From assembly GCA_937128475.1 (NCBI GenBank), contig CAKZML010000221.1:1-32364 (forward strand): a DNA stretch of 32,364 bases, in the 5' to 3' direction. The stretch is from an uncultured Chromatiales bacterium. Its GTDB lineage: Bacteria; Pseudomonadota; Gammaproteobacteria; Steroidobacterales; BM003. Below are positions 15,049 through 23,601 of the stretch, in pieces. The position numbers and the translations under genes were made by a program. The first letter of the stretch is position 1. The number at the start of each line of letters is the position of its first letter. The notes beneath the pieces are model-generated. The model ran no database searches. It was not told the origin of the DNA and saw nothing but the letters and a program-made list of their open reading frames with translations.

Positions 15049-15614
15049 GGCAGCACCCGCTCAGATGTCCCGGCCGACTCTTCGCTGGGCGTTATGCCCA
15101 TCAGTACCAGCACACTGCGAAGAGCCAGGGAGAGTCCCTGGAGTGTCAGCAGGGTCGCAGCAAGCGGAATGACGGCCTTGAGAATATAAAGCGCCTGCAG
15201 GCCGCCGGCTTCCTGGGAAACCTCCTTGTAGCCCCAGGAGTCATGAACATAGCCGAGGCTGGAGAACAGGATCAGCAAGGTGGTGGGAAACAGCAGGAAA
15301 AGTGTACCCAGGAGATTTACCCAGGCCTGCTTCTTGATGGTCATTCCCCGGTAAAGAATATCAACCCGAACGTGGTCTTCTCGCTGCATGGTAAACGCCG
15401 CACCGATCATGAATACCATCGCATGCATCCAGGTCACGGATTCCTGCAGCCAGATCCACCCCAGGTCGAACACGTAACGCAACAACACTACCAGGCAGGT
15501 GATTATCACCATCAGCAGGGTCAGCCAGGAGATAGCTTCGCCGGAGCGCTGGCTGATCGTATCCAGGAGCTTGGCAAGGCGCAGCATACCGCCGGTAATG
15601 TTGGCAATCTTCAA
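15045..15614 (-). CDS. dctQ: TRAP transporter small permease DctQ
   Basis: A 189-residue four-helix membrane protein of the DctQ family. Characteristic sequence is LLRYVFDLGWIWLQESVTWMHAMVFMIGAAF (residues about 44-74) and REDHVRVDILYRGMT, which follows it. The frame begins at a TTG that overlaps the preceding LOG-family stop codon by 4 bp (TTGA), with GGA a few bases before. The first ATG in frame is at 15587 and would remove nine residues; both are possible. Its stop overlaps dctM by 4 bp. DctQ and DctM together form the membrane part used by the receptor encoded at 12484. Confidence 0.9.
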   Translation of the reverse strand: MKIANITGGMLRLAKLLDTISQRSGEAISWLTLLMVIITCLVVLLRYVFDLGWIWLQESVTWMHAMVFMIGAAFTMQREDHVRVDILYRGMTIKKQAWVNLLGTLFLLFPTTLLILFSSLGYVHDSWGYKEVSQEAGGLQALYILKAVIPLAATLLTLQGLSLALRSVLVLMGITPSEESAGTSERVLP

Positions 15615-16336
15615 AGTTCCAGCATCACTTGTTGGTCCTCGACAGAGGGTTCGAAACTTCGGCCCCGATAGTGGTCAAAGATGATCTCCAGTACTTGCTT
15701 TGAATCTTCCGCTATCGACAGCAATTCAAGGTCCTTTTCGGCCAGGGTGTTGTTTGCAATCAACTGGGCCCGGATCCACTCCAGCAGCCCGCCCCAGAAG
15801 CCCTTGTTCACCAGGATAATGGGAATCCTTCGTGATTTCCCTGTCTGTACCAGGGTAAGAATTTCCAGCAATTCATCCAGGGTGCCGAATCCCCCGGGCA
15901 ATACGACGTAGGCTGATGCAAATTTAACAAACATCACTTTGCGAGCAAAAAAATGCCGATAGCTAAGGGACAGGTCCTGGTAGGCGTTCGGAGTTTGTTC
16001 TTTCGGCAGCTTGATGTTCAAGCCAACACTGGGGGATTTCCCGTAGAACGCGCCGCGATTGGCCGCCTCCATTAATCCCGGTCCGCCGCCGGTGACCACT
16101 GCGAAGCCGGCATTGGACAGTTGTTCGGAAATATCCCGTGTCAGTTCATACCAGGGATGTCCTTCCTTGAGGCGAGCGGAACCAAATACACTGACCGACG
16201 GTGGGATGGCGGAGAGTTGCTCAAAGCCTTCAACAAATTCCGCCATGATCGTGAACACCCGCCAGGACTCTCGCGTGAGATATGCCCCGTCAGGACCCTT
16301 CTGGGATCTTCCTGAATTATCGAGCTTTTTGTTCAT
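15611..16336 (-). CDS. LOG family (TIGR00730) nucleotide phosphoribohydrolase-like protein
   Basis: A 241-residue Rossmann-fold protein. The two family motifs are present: GGGPGLMEAANRGA (residues 83-96) and PGGFGTLDE (147-155), which in characterised LOG proteins cleave the N-glycosidic bond of cytokinin or purine nucleoside 5'-monophosphates. The preceding VSVFGSAR is the usual first beta strand. The physiological substrate here is unknown; bacterial relatives were once misnamed lysine decarboxylases. It overlaps the TPR gene upstream by 4 bp (ATGA) and dctQ downstream by 4 bp, so it is very likely part of a single transcript with them. Confidence 0.9.
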   Translation of the reverse strand: MNKKLDNSGRSQKGPDGAYLTRESWRVFTIMAEFVEGFEQLSAIPPSVSVFGSARLKEGHPWYELTRDISEQLSNAGFAVVTGGGPGLMEAANRGAFYGKSPSVGLNIKLPKEQTPNAYQDLSLSYRHFFARKVMFVKFASAYVVLPGGFGTLDELLEILTLVQTGKSRRIPIILVNKGFWGGLLEWIRAQLIANNTLAEKDLELLSIAEDSKQVLEIIFDHYRGRSFEPSVEDQQVMLEL

Positions 16337-16650
16337 GTGTCCCTCTGAAGTCGCTTGAGGAAAACGCGCATCTCCTTGGCTGCCTGCTTGTCGCCGCGGG
16401 CTTCGGATACGTCAATGCCCTGGCTGTACGCTGCAATCGCCCGTGCCGAATCATTGGCTGCCACGCATGCCTTTCCCAGCAGTTTCCAGGCAGCTGAATA
16501 ATCGGGCTGCATTTCCACCGCCTTCTGCGCATGCTCTATGGCTTCTGCAATATCGCCATCCTTGAGCATCTCCCCAGCCAGCGAAAATCGCAACATGGCT
16601 GAATCGTTTCCTCGCTCAAGCATTGCCAGCAGATTTGCCCTTATTCCCAT
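16333..16650 (-). CDS. Small tetratricopeptide-repeat protein
   Basis: A 105-residue cytosolic protein with no signal peptide. Two TPR units are visible at residues about 19-51 (LRFSLAGEMLKDGDIAEAIEHAQKAVEMQPD) and 53-86 (AAWKLLGKACVAANDSARAIAAYSQGI), followed by a basic helix. TPRs mediate protein-protein contacts, so the protein probably acts as an adaptor; no partner can be named. The ATG at 16650 has AGGAG 7 bases upstream and follows the trkH stop by only 10 bp. The open frame continues upstream into trkH but without TPR character. The 3' end overlaps the LOG gene by 4 bp. Confidence 0.82.
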   Translation of the reverse strand: MGIRANLLAMLERGNDSAMLRFSLAGEMLKDGDIAEAIEHAQKAVEMQPDYSAAWKLLGKACVAANDSARAIAAYSQGIDVSEARGDKQAAKEMRVFLKRLQRDT

Positions 16651-16660
16651 GGGCGGGCTC

Positions 16661-18112
16661 CTAGCGGCGCCAGAATGTTGGCGTAAACAATACCAGCAGT
16701 GTGAATATCTCAAGTCGGCCGAGAAGCATGGCGAAAATGCCGACCCATTTGGCCGCATCATTCACACCCCTGAAATTCGCTGCCACGTCACCCAGTCCAG
16801 GACCCAGGTTGTTCAGGGTCGCGCTGATTGCCGCAAACGCCGTGACCTGGTTGAGGCCGGTGGCCATCAGGAACAGCATCATGATTGCGAACAACACCAC
16901 GTACACCGAGAAGAAGCCCCAGACCGCATCAATGATTCGAACCGGTACCGCCTTTTGTCCAAGCTTTACCGGAATCTCGGCACTGGGATGAACCAGGCGG
17001 AAGACCTCACGTACGCCCTGCTTGTAAATCAACAACCAGCGAACCACCTTCATGCCGCCGCCGGTGGATCCGGCGCAACCGCCAACGAAGCTGGACAGCA
17101 ACAACAATACCGGCAGACCGTTGGGCCAATGGATATATTCGGTGGTGGTAAAGCCGGTGGTGGTAGAGATGGATACCGCCTGGAAAAGACCGTGGACGAT
17201 TGTGTCAGACAGGCTGTCGTATTCCTTGCCCCAGATCAGGACCACCACAGTGATCAGAATAAGAACTGTCTGGAATACCAGGTAAGCGCGGAACTCCGGG
17301 TCCAGAAAATAGTGCTTTATCGTTTTGCGCTGCCAGGCGAAAAAGTGCAGAGCAAAATTAGCCCCGGACAGGAACATGAACAGCACGGCTATCAAGTGGA
17401 TAGTATGGCTGTCGTAATAGCCCATGCTTGCGTCGTGAGTCGAAAATCCGCCGATTGCTACCGTGCTGAAGCTATGACCAATGGCATCAAATAACTCCAT
17501 CCCGGCGGCCCAGTAGGCAAGCGCACAGACCACGGTGAAGGCGAAATAGATCATCCACAATCGATTGGCGGTCTGGCTTATGCGTGGGGCTATCCGGGTG
17601 TCTTTTGCAGGGCCGGGGGTCTCGGCCTTGTACAACTGCATGCCGCCAACACCCAACATGGGCAGCACGGCCACCGCCAACACGATGATGCCCATGCCGC
17701 CGAGCCACTGTAGCTGCTGGCGATAATAGAGAATCGACCGTGGCAGGTAATCCAGGTTGATCAGCACGGTGGCGCCGGTGGTGGTCAGGCCGGCGACGGA
17801 TTCGAAGACGGCATCCACCAGGGACATCTCAAGCACACCTGCACTTAGCAGGGGCGCGGCGCCGGCGAAGCCCAGCGCTACCCAGAACAAGGCCACTACG
17901 AGGAAACCGTCACGCAATCTTAGCGTTACGCGATAGTCCTTGAGGGGAAGGTAGATCAGAGCGCCGATCACAAACAATATGCCGGCCGAGGTCAGGAAGT
18001 TCGCCGTCTGACCGTCGCCATAATAGGTGGCGACGCCGGCTGGTGGCAGCATAAAGATGCTGAATACCATCAACAGGCGTCCGAAAATTCTTGTGACCGC
18101 TCCTACGTGCAT
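16661..18112 (-). CDS. trkH: Trk potassium uptake channel subunit TrkH
   Basis: A 483-residue inner-membrane K+ channel subunit, the same length as E. coli TrkH. The four selectivity-filter loops are visible: LTTTGATVLINLDYLP (about residue 108), FSTVAIGGFSTHD, STTTGFTTTEYIHWP and GGCAGSTGGGMKVVRW. Its regulator trkA lies upstream on the same strand, 71 bp away. Na+- or H+-coupled Trk uptake maintains cell turgor. The 3' end leads directly into a TPR gene (10 bp). Confidence 0.95.
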   Translation of the reverse strand: MHVGAVTRIFGRLLMVFSIFMLPPAGVATYYGDGQTANFLTSAGILFVIGALIYLPLKDYRVTLRLRDGFLVVALFWVALGFAGAAPLLSAGVLEMSLVDAVFESVAGLTTTGATVLINLDYLPRSILYYRQQLQWLGGMGIIVLAVAVLPMLGVGGMQLYKAETPGPAKDTRIAPRISQTANRLWMIYFAFTVVCALAYWAAGMELFDAIGHSFSTVAIGGFSTHDASMGYYDSHTIHLIAVLFMFLSGANFALHFFAWQRKTIKHYFLDPEFRAYLVFQTVLILITVVVLIWGKEYDSLSDTIVHGLFQAVSISTTTGFTTTEYIHWPNGLPVLLLLSSFVGGCAGSTGGGMKVVRWLLIYKQGVREVFRLVHPSAEIPVKLGQKAVPVRIIDAVWGFFSVYVVLFAIMMLFLMATGLNQVTAFAAISATLNNLGPGLGDVAANFRGVNDAAKWVGIFAMLLGRLEIFTLLVLFTPTFWRR

Positions 18113-18183
18113 TGGTGGTTAAAAATCTCCGTCTTGACAGTTATCTATTAAGAACGGTGGAGTCAGGCCACCCTGGATCGGGC

Positions 18184-19563
18184 TTACAGGTAACCTACGC
18201 TTACCTGGAAGAGCTGTTCCACCTTCTTCAGCGCGCGCTTGCGCTCTGTGATAAACAGAATGACGTGATCATCTGCCTGTATCACCGTGTCATGGTGAGC
18301 CATCAGGACCTGGTCGCCACGGACAATCGCCGCAATGTCGGCGCCCCGCGGCAGCTTGATGTCTTCGATGGCACGACCCACGACCTTGGAGGTTTTTTCA
18401 TCGCCGTGTGCGATGGCTTCAATCGCCTCGGCGCTGCCGGTGCGCAGCGAGTGAACCCGCACGACGTCGCCGCGTCGGAGGTGAGTTAGCAGGGCGCCGA
18501 TGGTGATTTCCTGGGGAGAGATCGCGATGTCGATGCTTCCCTGTTCCACCAAAGCTGCATAGGAGGGCCGATTGATCAGCGCCATGACCTTGTGCGCGCC
18601 CAGGCTCTTTGCCAGCATGGCCGAGAGTATGTTGGCTTCTTCAGCATTGGTCAGCGCGACAAACACATCGGCGTTGTCGATATTTTCTTCCAGCAGCAGT
18701 TCCTCATCTGCCGCATCACCGCATAGCACGACGGCGCGATTAAGCTGTTCGGAGATTTTCTTGGCACGTTCCGGATTACGCTCGATGATGCGCACGTGAT
18801 TGGTCTGTTCCAGTGCCTTGGCCAACTGGAAGCCGATATTACCGCCGCCGGCGATGAACACCCGCCTGACCGGGTCTTCGAGTTTTCGCATTTCGCTCAT
18901 TACTGCGCGAATGTCTTTGCGTGCCGCGATAAAGAACACTTCATCACCGTCTTCGATAATGGTGTCCCCGGTGGGGGGTACAGCCTTGCCAGAGCGGTAG
19001 ATGGCGGCAACCCGGCTGTCCACATCGGGGATGTGCTGACGCAGGGCGCGAATCTTCTGTCCCACCAGCAAACCACCCTGGCGGGCTTTTACGCCGATCA
19101 GGCGAACCCGCCCGTTAGCGAATTCCAGGGCCTGCATGGCGCCCGGATACTTGATCAGTTGTTCCACGTATTCGCACACCAGCTGCTCCGGAGAGATGCG
19201 TACATCCACCGGCATGGAGTCTCGCGAGAAGAGTTCCTTGTGGTTGATGTAGGCCGCCGATCGGATGCGGGCGATCTTTGTGGGGGTGTGGAACAGGCTG
19301 TAACACACCTGGCAGGCAACGATGTTTACCTCGTCACTATCTGTCAGCGCGATAACCATATCGCAATCACTGGCACCGGCGCGTTCGAGTACGTCCGGAT
19401 GGGAAGCCTCTCCCTGCACAGTACGAATATCCAGGCGGTCCTGCAGTTCCCTGAGCACATCGCCGTCGATATCCACGACCGTGACGTCGTTGGATTCATC
19501 TTTGGCGAGATTGTATGCAGCAGTTGAACCGACCTGGCCGGCTCCTAGGATGAGTATGTTCAT
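18184..19563 (-). CDS. trkA: Trk potassium transporter regulatory subunit TrkA
   Basis: A 459-residue peripheral membrane protein that gates TrkH by binding NAD(H) or ATP. It has two RCK (KTN plus TrkA-C) repeats, beginning with MNILILGAGQVGSTAAYNLA (residues 1-20) and RRVFIAGGGNIGFQLAKALE (about residue 232); each Gly-rich loop is followed by an acidic end of beta-2. The length matches E. coli TrkA (458). In many gammaproteobacteria trkA follows rsmB/fmt; here it is paired with trkH instead and preceded by uvrD. Confidence 0.96.
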   Translation of the reverse strand: MNILILGAGQVGSTAAYNLAKDESNDVTVVDIDGDVLRELQDRLDIRTVQGEASHPDVLERAGASDCDMVIALTDSDEVNIVACQVCYSLFHTPTKIARIRSAAYINHKELFSRDSMPVDVRISPEQLVCEYVEQLIKYPGAMQALEFANGRVRLIGVKARQGGLLVGQKIRALRQHIPDVDSRVAAIYRSGKAVPPTGDTIIEDGDEVFFIAARKDIRAVMSEMRKLEDPVRRVFIAGGGNIGFQLAKALEQTNHVRIIERNPERAKKISEQLNRAVVLCGDAADEELLLEENIDNADVFVALTNAEEANILSAMLAKSLGAHKVMALINRPSYAALVEQGSIDIAISPQEITIGALLTHLRRGDVVRVHSLRTGSAEAIEAIAHGDEKTSKVVGRAIEDIKLPRGADIAAIVRGDQVLMAHHDTVIQADDHVILFITERKRALKKVEQLFQVSVGYL

Positions 19564-19687
19564 AGTGTTGTCTCGGCCAGTAAGCTGGCGTCATCCAATC
19601 TGGTCCCCCAGGGGCACCGCACGATATTGTTCCGCCGGGTGAAAACATCCCGGGCCTCTTCCAGCATAGGCGCTTTAACTATTGTTA

Positions 19688-19717
19688 TTAATACCTTTGT
19701 CGCAGATTGTACCCCAA
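19688..19717 (-). promoter_or_regulatory. Candidate sigma70 promoter for trkA
   Basis: On the minus strand TTGGGG (19717-19712), an 18-base spacer and TATTAA (19693-19688) resemble a weak sigma70 promoter. It would give a leader of about 120 bases to the trkA ATG and lies past the uvrD stop codon. The matches are imperfect; the transcript could instead read through from uvrD, since no terminator is visible. Confidence 0.3.
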
Positions 19718-19749
19718 CTGTGTGAGGGCGAAATCCGCTGCTGCAGATT

Positions 19750-21909
19750 CTATAGTTCCTGCAGGTTGGCGTAGGCCATTACCAGCCACTTGGTTCCGGC
19801 ACGTTCGAAATTCACCTGCACCCTGGCATGACTGCCCTGGCCCTCGTAATTGAGTATCACCCCGTCGCCAAACTTGTTGTGCCGAACCCGCTGGCCAAGC
19901 CGCACTCCAGAGGGTGCGGGTTCAGTAATGGCGAAGCGCCCTGAGGCCATTGGCCGGGATACCTTGACCTGGGGCCGGACCTCCTCGATCAGGTCCTGGG
20001 GGAATTCGTGCAGGAAGCGAGAGGGGATGCCGAAGGTATCCACGCCATGCAGGCGGCGCTGCTCTGCATAGGTCAGGTAGAGAGTCTGCATGGCCCGGGT
20101 GGTGCCCACGTAGCAAAGACGCCGTTCTTCTTCCAGGCCGTTAATGTCGTTAATCGAGCGCTGGTGAGGGAACAGGCCGTCTTCCATGCCGCAAATAAAC
20201 ACCATCGGGAATTCCAGGCCCTTGGCTGAATGCATGGTCATCATCTGCACGCAGTCTTCCCAGGCATCGGCCTGGCCCTCGCCGGCTTCCAGGGCCGCGT
20301 GGGAGAGAAACGCCGCCATGGGCGACATCTCGACTTCGGGGTCGACCTCGGGGTCAAAGCCCCTGGCCGCGCTGACCAGTTCCTCAAGGTTCTCGATACG
20401 GGCTTCGCCGCGCTCGCCTTTTTCTTTCTTGAAATGCTCGATCAGGCCGGTGACCTGGATTACCCGGTCAATCTGTTCGTGCAGTTCCAGGTTTTCCAGT
20501 TGCTCATCCAGTTTCTCAATAATCTGCATGAAGGCATGTACTGCCTTGGCTGCGCGGCCGCTGAGCCCGTCGCTGATACAGGCCGCCGCCGCTTCCCACA
20601 TGCTGCATGCATTGGCGCGTGCATAGTCCCGAATAATGTCCACGGTGCGCGAGCCGATGCCCCGTGTCGGGGTGTTGATAACGCGCTCGATAGACGGATC
20701 GTCTGCGCGGTTTTCAATCAACCGCAGGTAGGCCAGCGCATCCTTGATTTCCGCCCGTTCGAAGAATCGCAGACCCCCATAGACCCGGTAGGGAATCCGG
20801 GCATTCAGGAAGGCCTCTTCCAGCACCCGGGACTGGGCGTTGGAACGGTACAGCACGGCGACTTCGCTGCGAGTGTTTCCCTGGGAGACCCAGTCCTTGA
20901 TGCGGCCCACCACGAAATCCGCCTCGTCACGTTCATTGAATGCGGAGTACACGCGTATCGGGTCCCCGTCCCCGTCACTGGTCCACAGGTTTTTGCCCAT
21001 GCGGGTGCTGTTATTGGCGATCAGCGCATTGGCCGCGGCCAGGATATTTCCGGTGGAACGATAATTCTGTTCCAGGCGTACGGTGCGGGTTCCGGGGAAG
21101 TCTCTTTCAAACTGGTGAATATGCTCGATCCGGGCGCCGCGCCAACCATAGATGGACTGGTCGTCATCGCCCACCACAAACGGCTTGCCGTTCTTGCCGG
21201 CCAGCAGTCGCAACCAGGCATATTGAATCCGGTTAGTGTCCTGGAACTCGTCAACCAACACGTGCTGGAAGCGGTGCTGGTAGTGGGCCAGCAGGGCTTC
21301 ATCCTTGAGCCATAATTCGTGGGCGCGCAGCAGCAGTTCGGCGAAGTCCACCACACCGGCCCGGTCGCAGGCTTTTTGATAAGCGGAATACAAATCCACC
21401 AACTGGCTGCGCATGGGGTCGCCATCGGTATCAATGTGCTCCGGTCTTAGTCCCTCGTCTTTTTGTCCATTGATGAACCACTGGACTTCGCGTGGCGGCC
21501 AGCGTGACTCGTCCACCTCAAGGCTCTTGAGCAAACGACGAATCATTCGGTACTGGTCTTCCGAGTCCAGGATCTGGAAGCTCTGGGGCAAGCCTGCCTC
21601 ACGCCAGTGAATCCGCAGCAGTCGATGGGCCAGGCCATGGAAGGTGCCTATCCACATGGCGGAGGCCGGCACGTCCAGCAGGGTTTCTATGCGCGAACGC
21701 ATTTCCTTGGCAGCCTTGTTGGTGAAGGTGACCGCCAGGATGCCGTAGGGAGAAATGTTCTCGACCTGTACCAGCCATGCAATGCGGTGCACCAGCACGC
21801 GGGTCTTGCCGCTGCCGGCACCGGCTAATACCAGGCAGGATTCGGCGGGCGCAGTGACCGCCTCACGTTGGGCGTCATTGAGGCCATCAATGATCGGAGT
21901 TACGTCCAT
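19750..21909 (-). CDS. uvrD: DNA helicase II UvrD
   Basis: A 719-residue superfamily 1A 3'-5' helicase for nucleotide excision and mismatch repair; E. coli UvrD has 720. Motifs in order: LNDAQREAV (Q motif, about 10), Walker A AGAGSGKT (29-36), VDEFQDTN (II), VGDDDQSIYGWRGA (III), LEQNYRST (IV), MTMHSAKGLEFP (V) and EEERRLCYVGTTRA (VI). The C-terminal Tudor-like segment VRHNKFGDGVILNYEGQGS, which binds RNA polymerase in UvrD/PcrA, is present. UvrD rather than Rep is favoured by that tail and the length. No clear LexA box is visible in the 73 bp upstream. Confidence 0.95.
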   Translation of the reverse strand: MDVTPIIDGLNDAQREAVTAPAESCLVLAGAGSGKTRVLVHRIAWLVQVENISPYGILAVTFTNKAAKEMRSRIETLLDVPASAMWIGTFHGLAHRLLRIHWREAGLPQSFQILDSEDQYRMIRRLLKSLEVDESRWPPREVQWFINGQKDEGLRPEHIDTDGDPMRSQLVDLYSAYQKACDRAGVVDFAELLLRAHELWLKDEALLAHYQHRFQHVLVDEFQDTNRIQYAWLRLLAGKNGKPFVVGDDDQSIYGWRGARIEHIHQFERDFPGTRTVRLEQNYRSTGNILAAANALIANNSTRMGKNLWTSDGDGDPIRVYSAFNERDEADFVVGRIKDWVSQGNTRSEVAVLYRSNAQSRVLEEAFLNARIPYRVYGGLRFFERAEIKDALAYLRLIENRADDPSIERVINTPTRGIGSRTVDIIRDYARANACSMWEAAAACISDGLSGRAAKAVHAFMQIIEKLDEQLENLELHEQIDRVIQVTGLIEHFKKEKGERGEARIENLEELVSAARGFDPEVDPEVEMSPMAAFLSHAALEAGEGQADAWEDCVQMMTMHSAKGLEFPMVFICGMEDGLFPHQRSINDINGLEEERRLCYVGTTRAMQTLYLTYAEQRRLHGVDTFGIPSRFLHEFPQDLIEEVRPQVKVSRPMASGRFAITEPAPSGVRLGQRVRHNKFGDGVILNYEGQGSHARVQVNFERAGTKWLVMAYANLQEL

Positions 21910-21982
21910 AATTTGCGGGTAGCTGTTCTGATTTCCGGGAGACCTAGAATGCCAGATTACGCTGGCTTGTGCCGAACCTTGC

Positions 21983-22864
21983 CTACAGGGTGATCAGGAT
22001 GTAGTGATCCACCAGCAGGACGGCGAAGAGCACCATCAGGTAGGTGATGGAATAGGCGAAGGTTTTCATCGGCAGTTCCGGCCGATCGCTGACTTTCAGG
22101 GCGATGGCGTAATACAGGAAGCCGAAGCCCAGTATCAGTGCTCCGGCCAGGTAGATCAGCCCGCTCATACCAGTGAGGTAGGGCAGGATGGATACCAGTA
22201 GCAGCAAGATCGTATACAGCAGGATATGCAGACGGGTGAAACGATTGCCGTGGGTCACCGGCAGCATGGGAATGCCTACCCGGGCATAGTCATCCCGGCG
22301 TGCGATAGCCAGGGCCCAGAAGTGAGGCGGGGTCCAGATAAAGATGATCAGCACCAGCAGCAGGGCGTGGGGATCCACGCTGCCTGTCACCGCGGTCCAG
22401 CCCAGTAAGGGGGGCGCGGCACCTGAAACGCCGCCAATCACGATGTTTTGTGGGGAGGCGTGCTTCAGCCACAGGGTGTAAATGAATGCGTAGCCGATTA
22501 GCGAGGCAAAGGTCAGTACCGCGGTCAGCGGGTTAATGGCCAGCCAAAGCAGCAGCACCGAGGCCAGCCCAAGCACAAAGGCCAGCGCAATGGCTTCGCG
22601 TACCGTGACCTTGCCGGTGGGCAATGGGCGGCGCTTGGTGCGACCCATGCGTGCGTCCAGGTGATACTCCAGCAACTGGTTGATGGCCGCCGCGGAGGCT
22701 GCCGCCAGTCCAATGCCCAGGGTTCCCAGGATCAGTATGTCCAGCGGGACCATGCCCGGTGTCGCCAGGAACATGCCGACCACGGCGGTGAAAACGATCA
22801 GCGCCACGACCTTGGGTTTGGTCAGTTCGTAGTAGTCCCGGATACGGTTGGAGCTTGCAGACAT
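21983..22864 (-). CDS. cyoE: Protohaem IX farnesyltransferase (haem O synthase)
   Basis: A 293-residue UbiA-family membrane enzyme that adds a farnesyl group to haem B to make haem O. The first Asp-rich site is [21 protein letters not shown] (residues 62-82), matching the CyoE/CtaB signature. The second lies in the loop [20 protein letters not shown]. About eight to nine membrane helices follow the family pattern. It lies at the downstream end of the cytochrome oxidase cluster on the same strand; haem A for that oxidase would need a further step by CtaA, whose gene is not in this window. Confidence 0.96.
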   Translation of the reverse strand: MSASSNRIRDYYELTKPKVVALIVFTAVVGMFLATPGMVPLDILILGTLGIGLAAASAAAINQLLEYHLDARMGRTKRRPLPTGKVTVREAIALAFVLGLASVLLLWLAINPLTAVLTFASLIGYAFIYTLWLKHASPQNIVIGGVSGAAPPLLGWTAVTGSVDPHALLLVLIIFIWTPPHFWALAIARRDDYARVGIPMLPVTHGNRFTRLHILLYTILLLLVSILPYLTGMSGLIYLAGALILGFGFLYYAIALKVSDRPELPMKTFAYSITYLMVLFAVLLVDHYILITL

Positions 22865-22943
22865 AGTTAACTCTATATTCTCTCCACGGGACCTGTGTTC
22901 AGTACCGTGCTTTACGCGTTTTGGCCGTCAATATGGCGGTCAG

Positions 22944-22972
22944 ATGGGCTTGCATTGTGTCCGCTAGCCCAT
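22944..22972. repeat. Inverted repeat upstream of cyoE
   Basis: Perfect 7-bp arms ATGGGCT (22944-22950) and AGCCCAT (22966-22972) with a 15-base spacer, in the 131-bp gap between the SCO-like gene and cyoE. There is no T-run, so it is more likely an operator or a leader hairpin than a terminator, or chance. Confidence 0.35.
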
Positions 22973-22995
22973 CCCATTGGCAAGTCGCCGGGTAG

Positions 22996-23601
22996 TTAGC
23001 CGATATGTGAAAGCTTGAGGAGCTTCTTCATGTCGGAAAGTATCCCCTTGGGTTCGCTGCGAGAACCGTAGCTCATCATCAGGTTTCCCAGGGGATCGAT
23101 CAGGTAAATTCGACCTGACAACAGCGGGTCCACGTTGTCGTGTTGGGGCAGGACCTGGCTGATCGCTTCCTTGTCCGGGCCGTCCAGCCAGGCAATTTTA
23201 AGGTCCGGATGTTCCTCTCCCAGGTCGCGCATTTCACAGCATGGCCCGTTCACCAGGAATACTCTCTGGACCCGATCCATTTCCTTTCCAAGGGCGAGGC
23301 GAATCTGGCGGGTGTTGTAGAGCGCATCTACACAGCCCGTATCGCAGTCCCAGCCATCGATATAAACCAGGGTCCACTTGCCGTCGAGATCTTCCAGCCC
23401 AAATTTTTCGCCATCGCGCTGGGGCAGGGTAAAGGCGGGCATGGGATGCGCCGGCCGTACCAGGTCGCCATGTTCGGTTTGACCCACCGGCCGCCAGCCA
23501 TCAGAAAAATAGTAGCCCCACATGGCCACGCCAACAGGGCCGAAAAAGATCAGGGCCAGGAGCAGAAATTTTGCCCGTGAACGGGGTTCTCTATCAGTCA
23601 T
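22996..23601 (-). CDS. SCO-like/thioredoxin-fold membrane protein of the cytochrome oxidase cluster
   Basis: A 201-residue protein with one N-terminal membrane helix (about residues 11-30) and a periplasmic domain of thioredoxin fold. The core reads FTLPQRDG...GKWTLVYIDGWDCDTGCVDALYNTRQ, with a CxxxC pair at C86/C90 in the place of the SCO1 copper-binding CxxxC, and SGRIYLIDPLGNLMMSY where SCO proteins have the beta strand preceded by a copper-ligand His. Here that His is not at the usual place; H154 is a few residues earlier. An extra CC pair is at 121-122. Similar genes stand between SURF1 and haem synthesis genes in Pseudomonas-type cox clusters and are usually left unnamed. A thiol-reductase or copper-delivery role in CuA assembly is an inference. 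It overlaps SURF1 by 8 bp. Confidence 0.8.
   Translation of the reverse strand: MTDREPRSRAKFLLLALIFFGPVGVAMWGYYFSDGWRPVGQTEHGDLVRPAHPMPAFTLPQRDGEKFGLEDLDGKWTLVYIDGWDCDTGCVDALYNTRQIRLALGKEMDRVQRVFLVNGPCCEMRDLGEEHPDLKIAWLDGPDKEAISQVLPQHDNVDPLLSGRIYLIDPLGNLMMSYGSRSEPKGILSDMKKLLKLSHIG

Noticed and set aside
20230-21315. 361-codon plus-strand frame opposite uvrD
   Set aside because: Antisense shadow of a helicase whose motifs are all intact.
21910-21982. LexA box ahead of uvrD
   Set aside because: No CTGT-N8-ACAG match was found by eye; SOS control is not supported by the sequence here.
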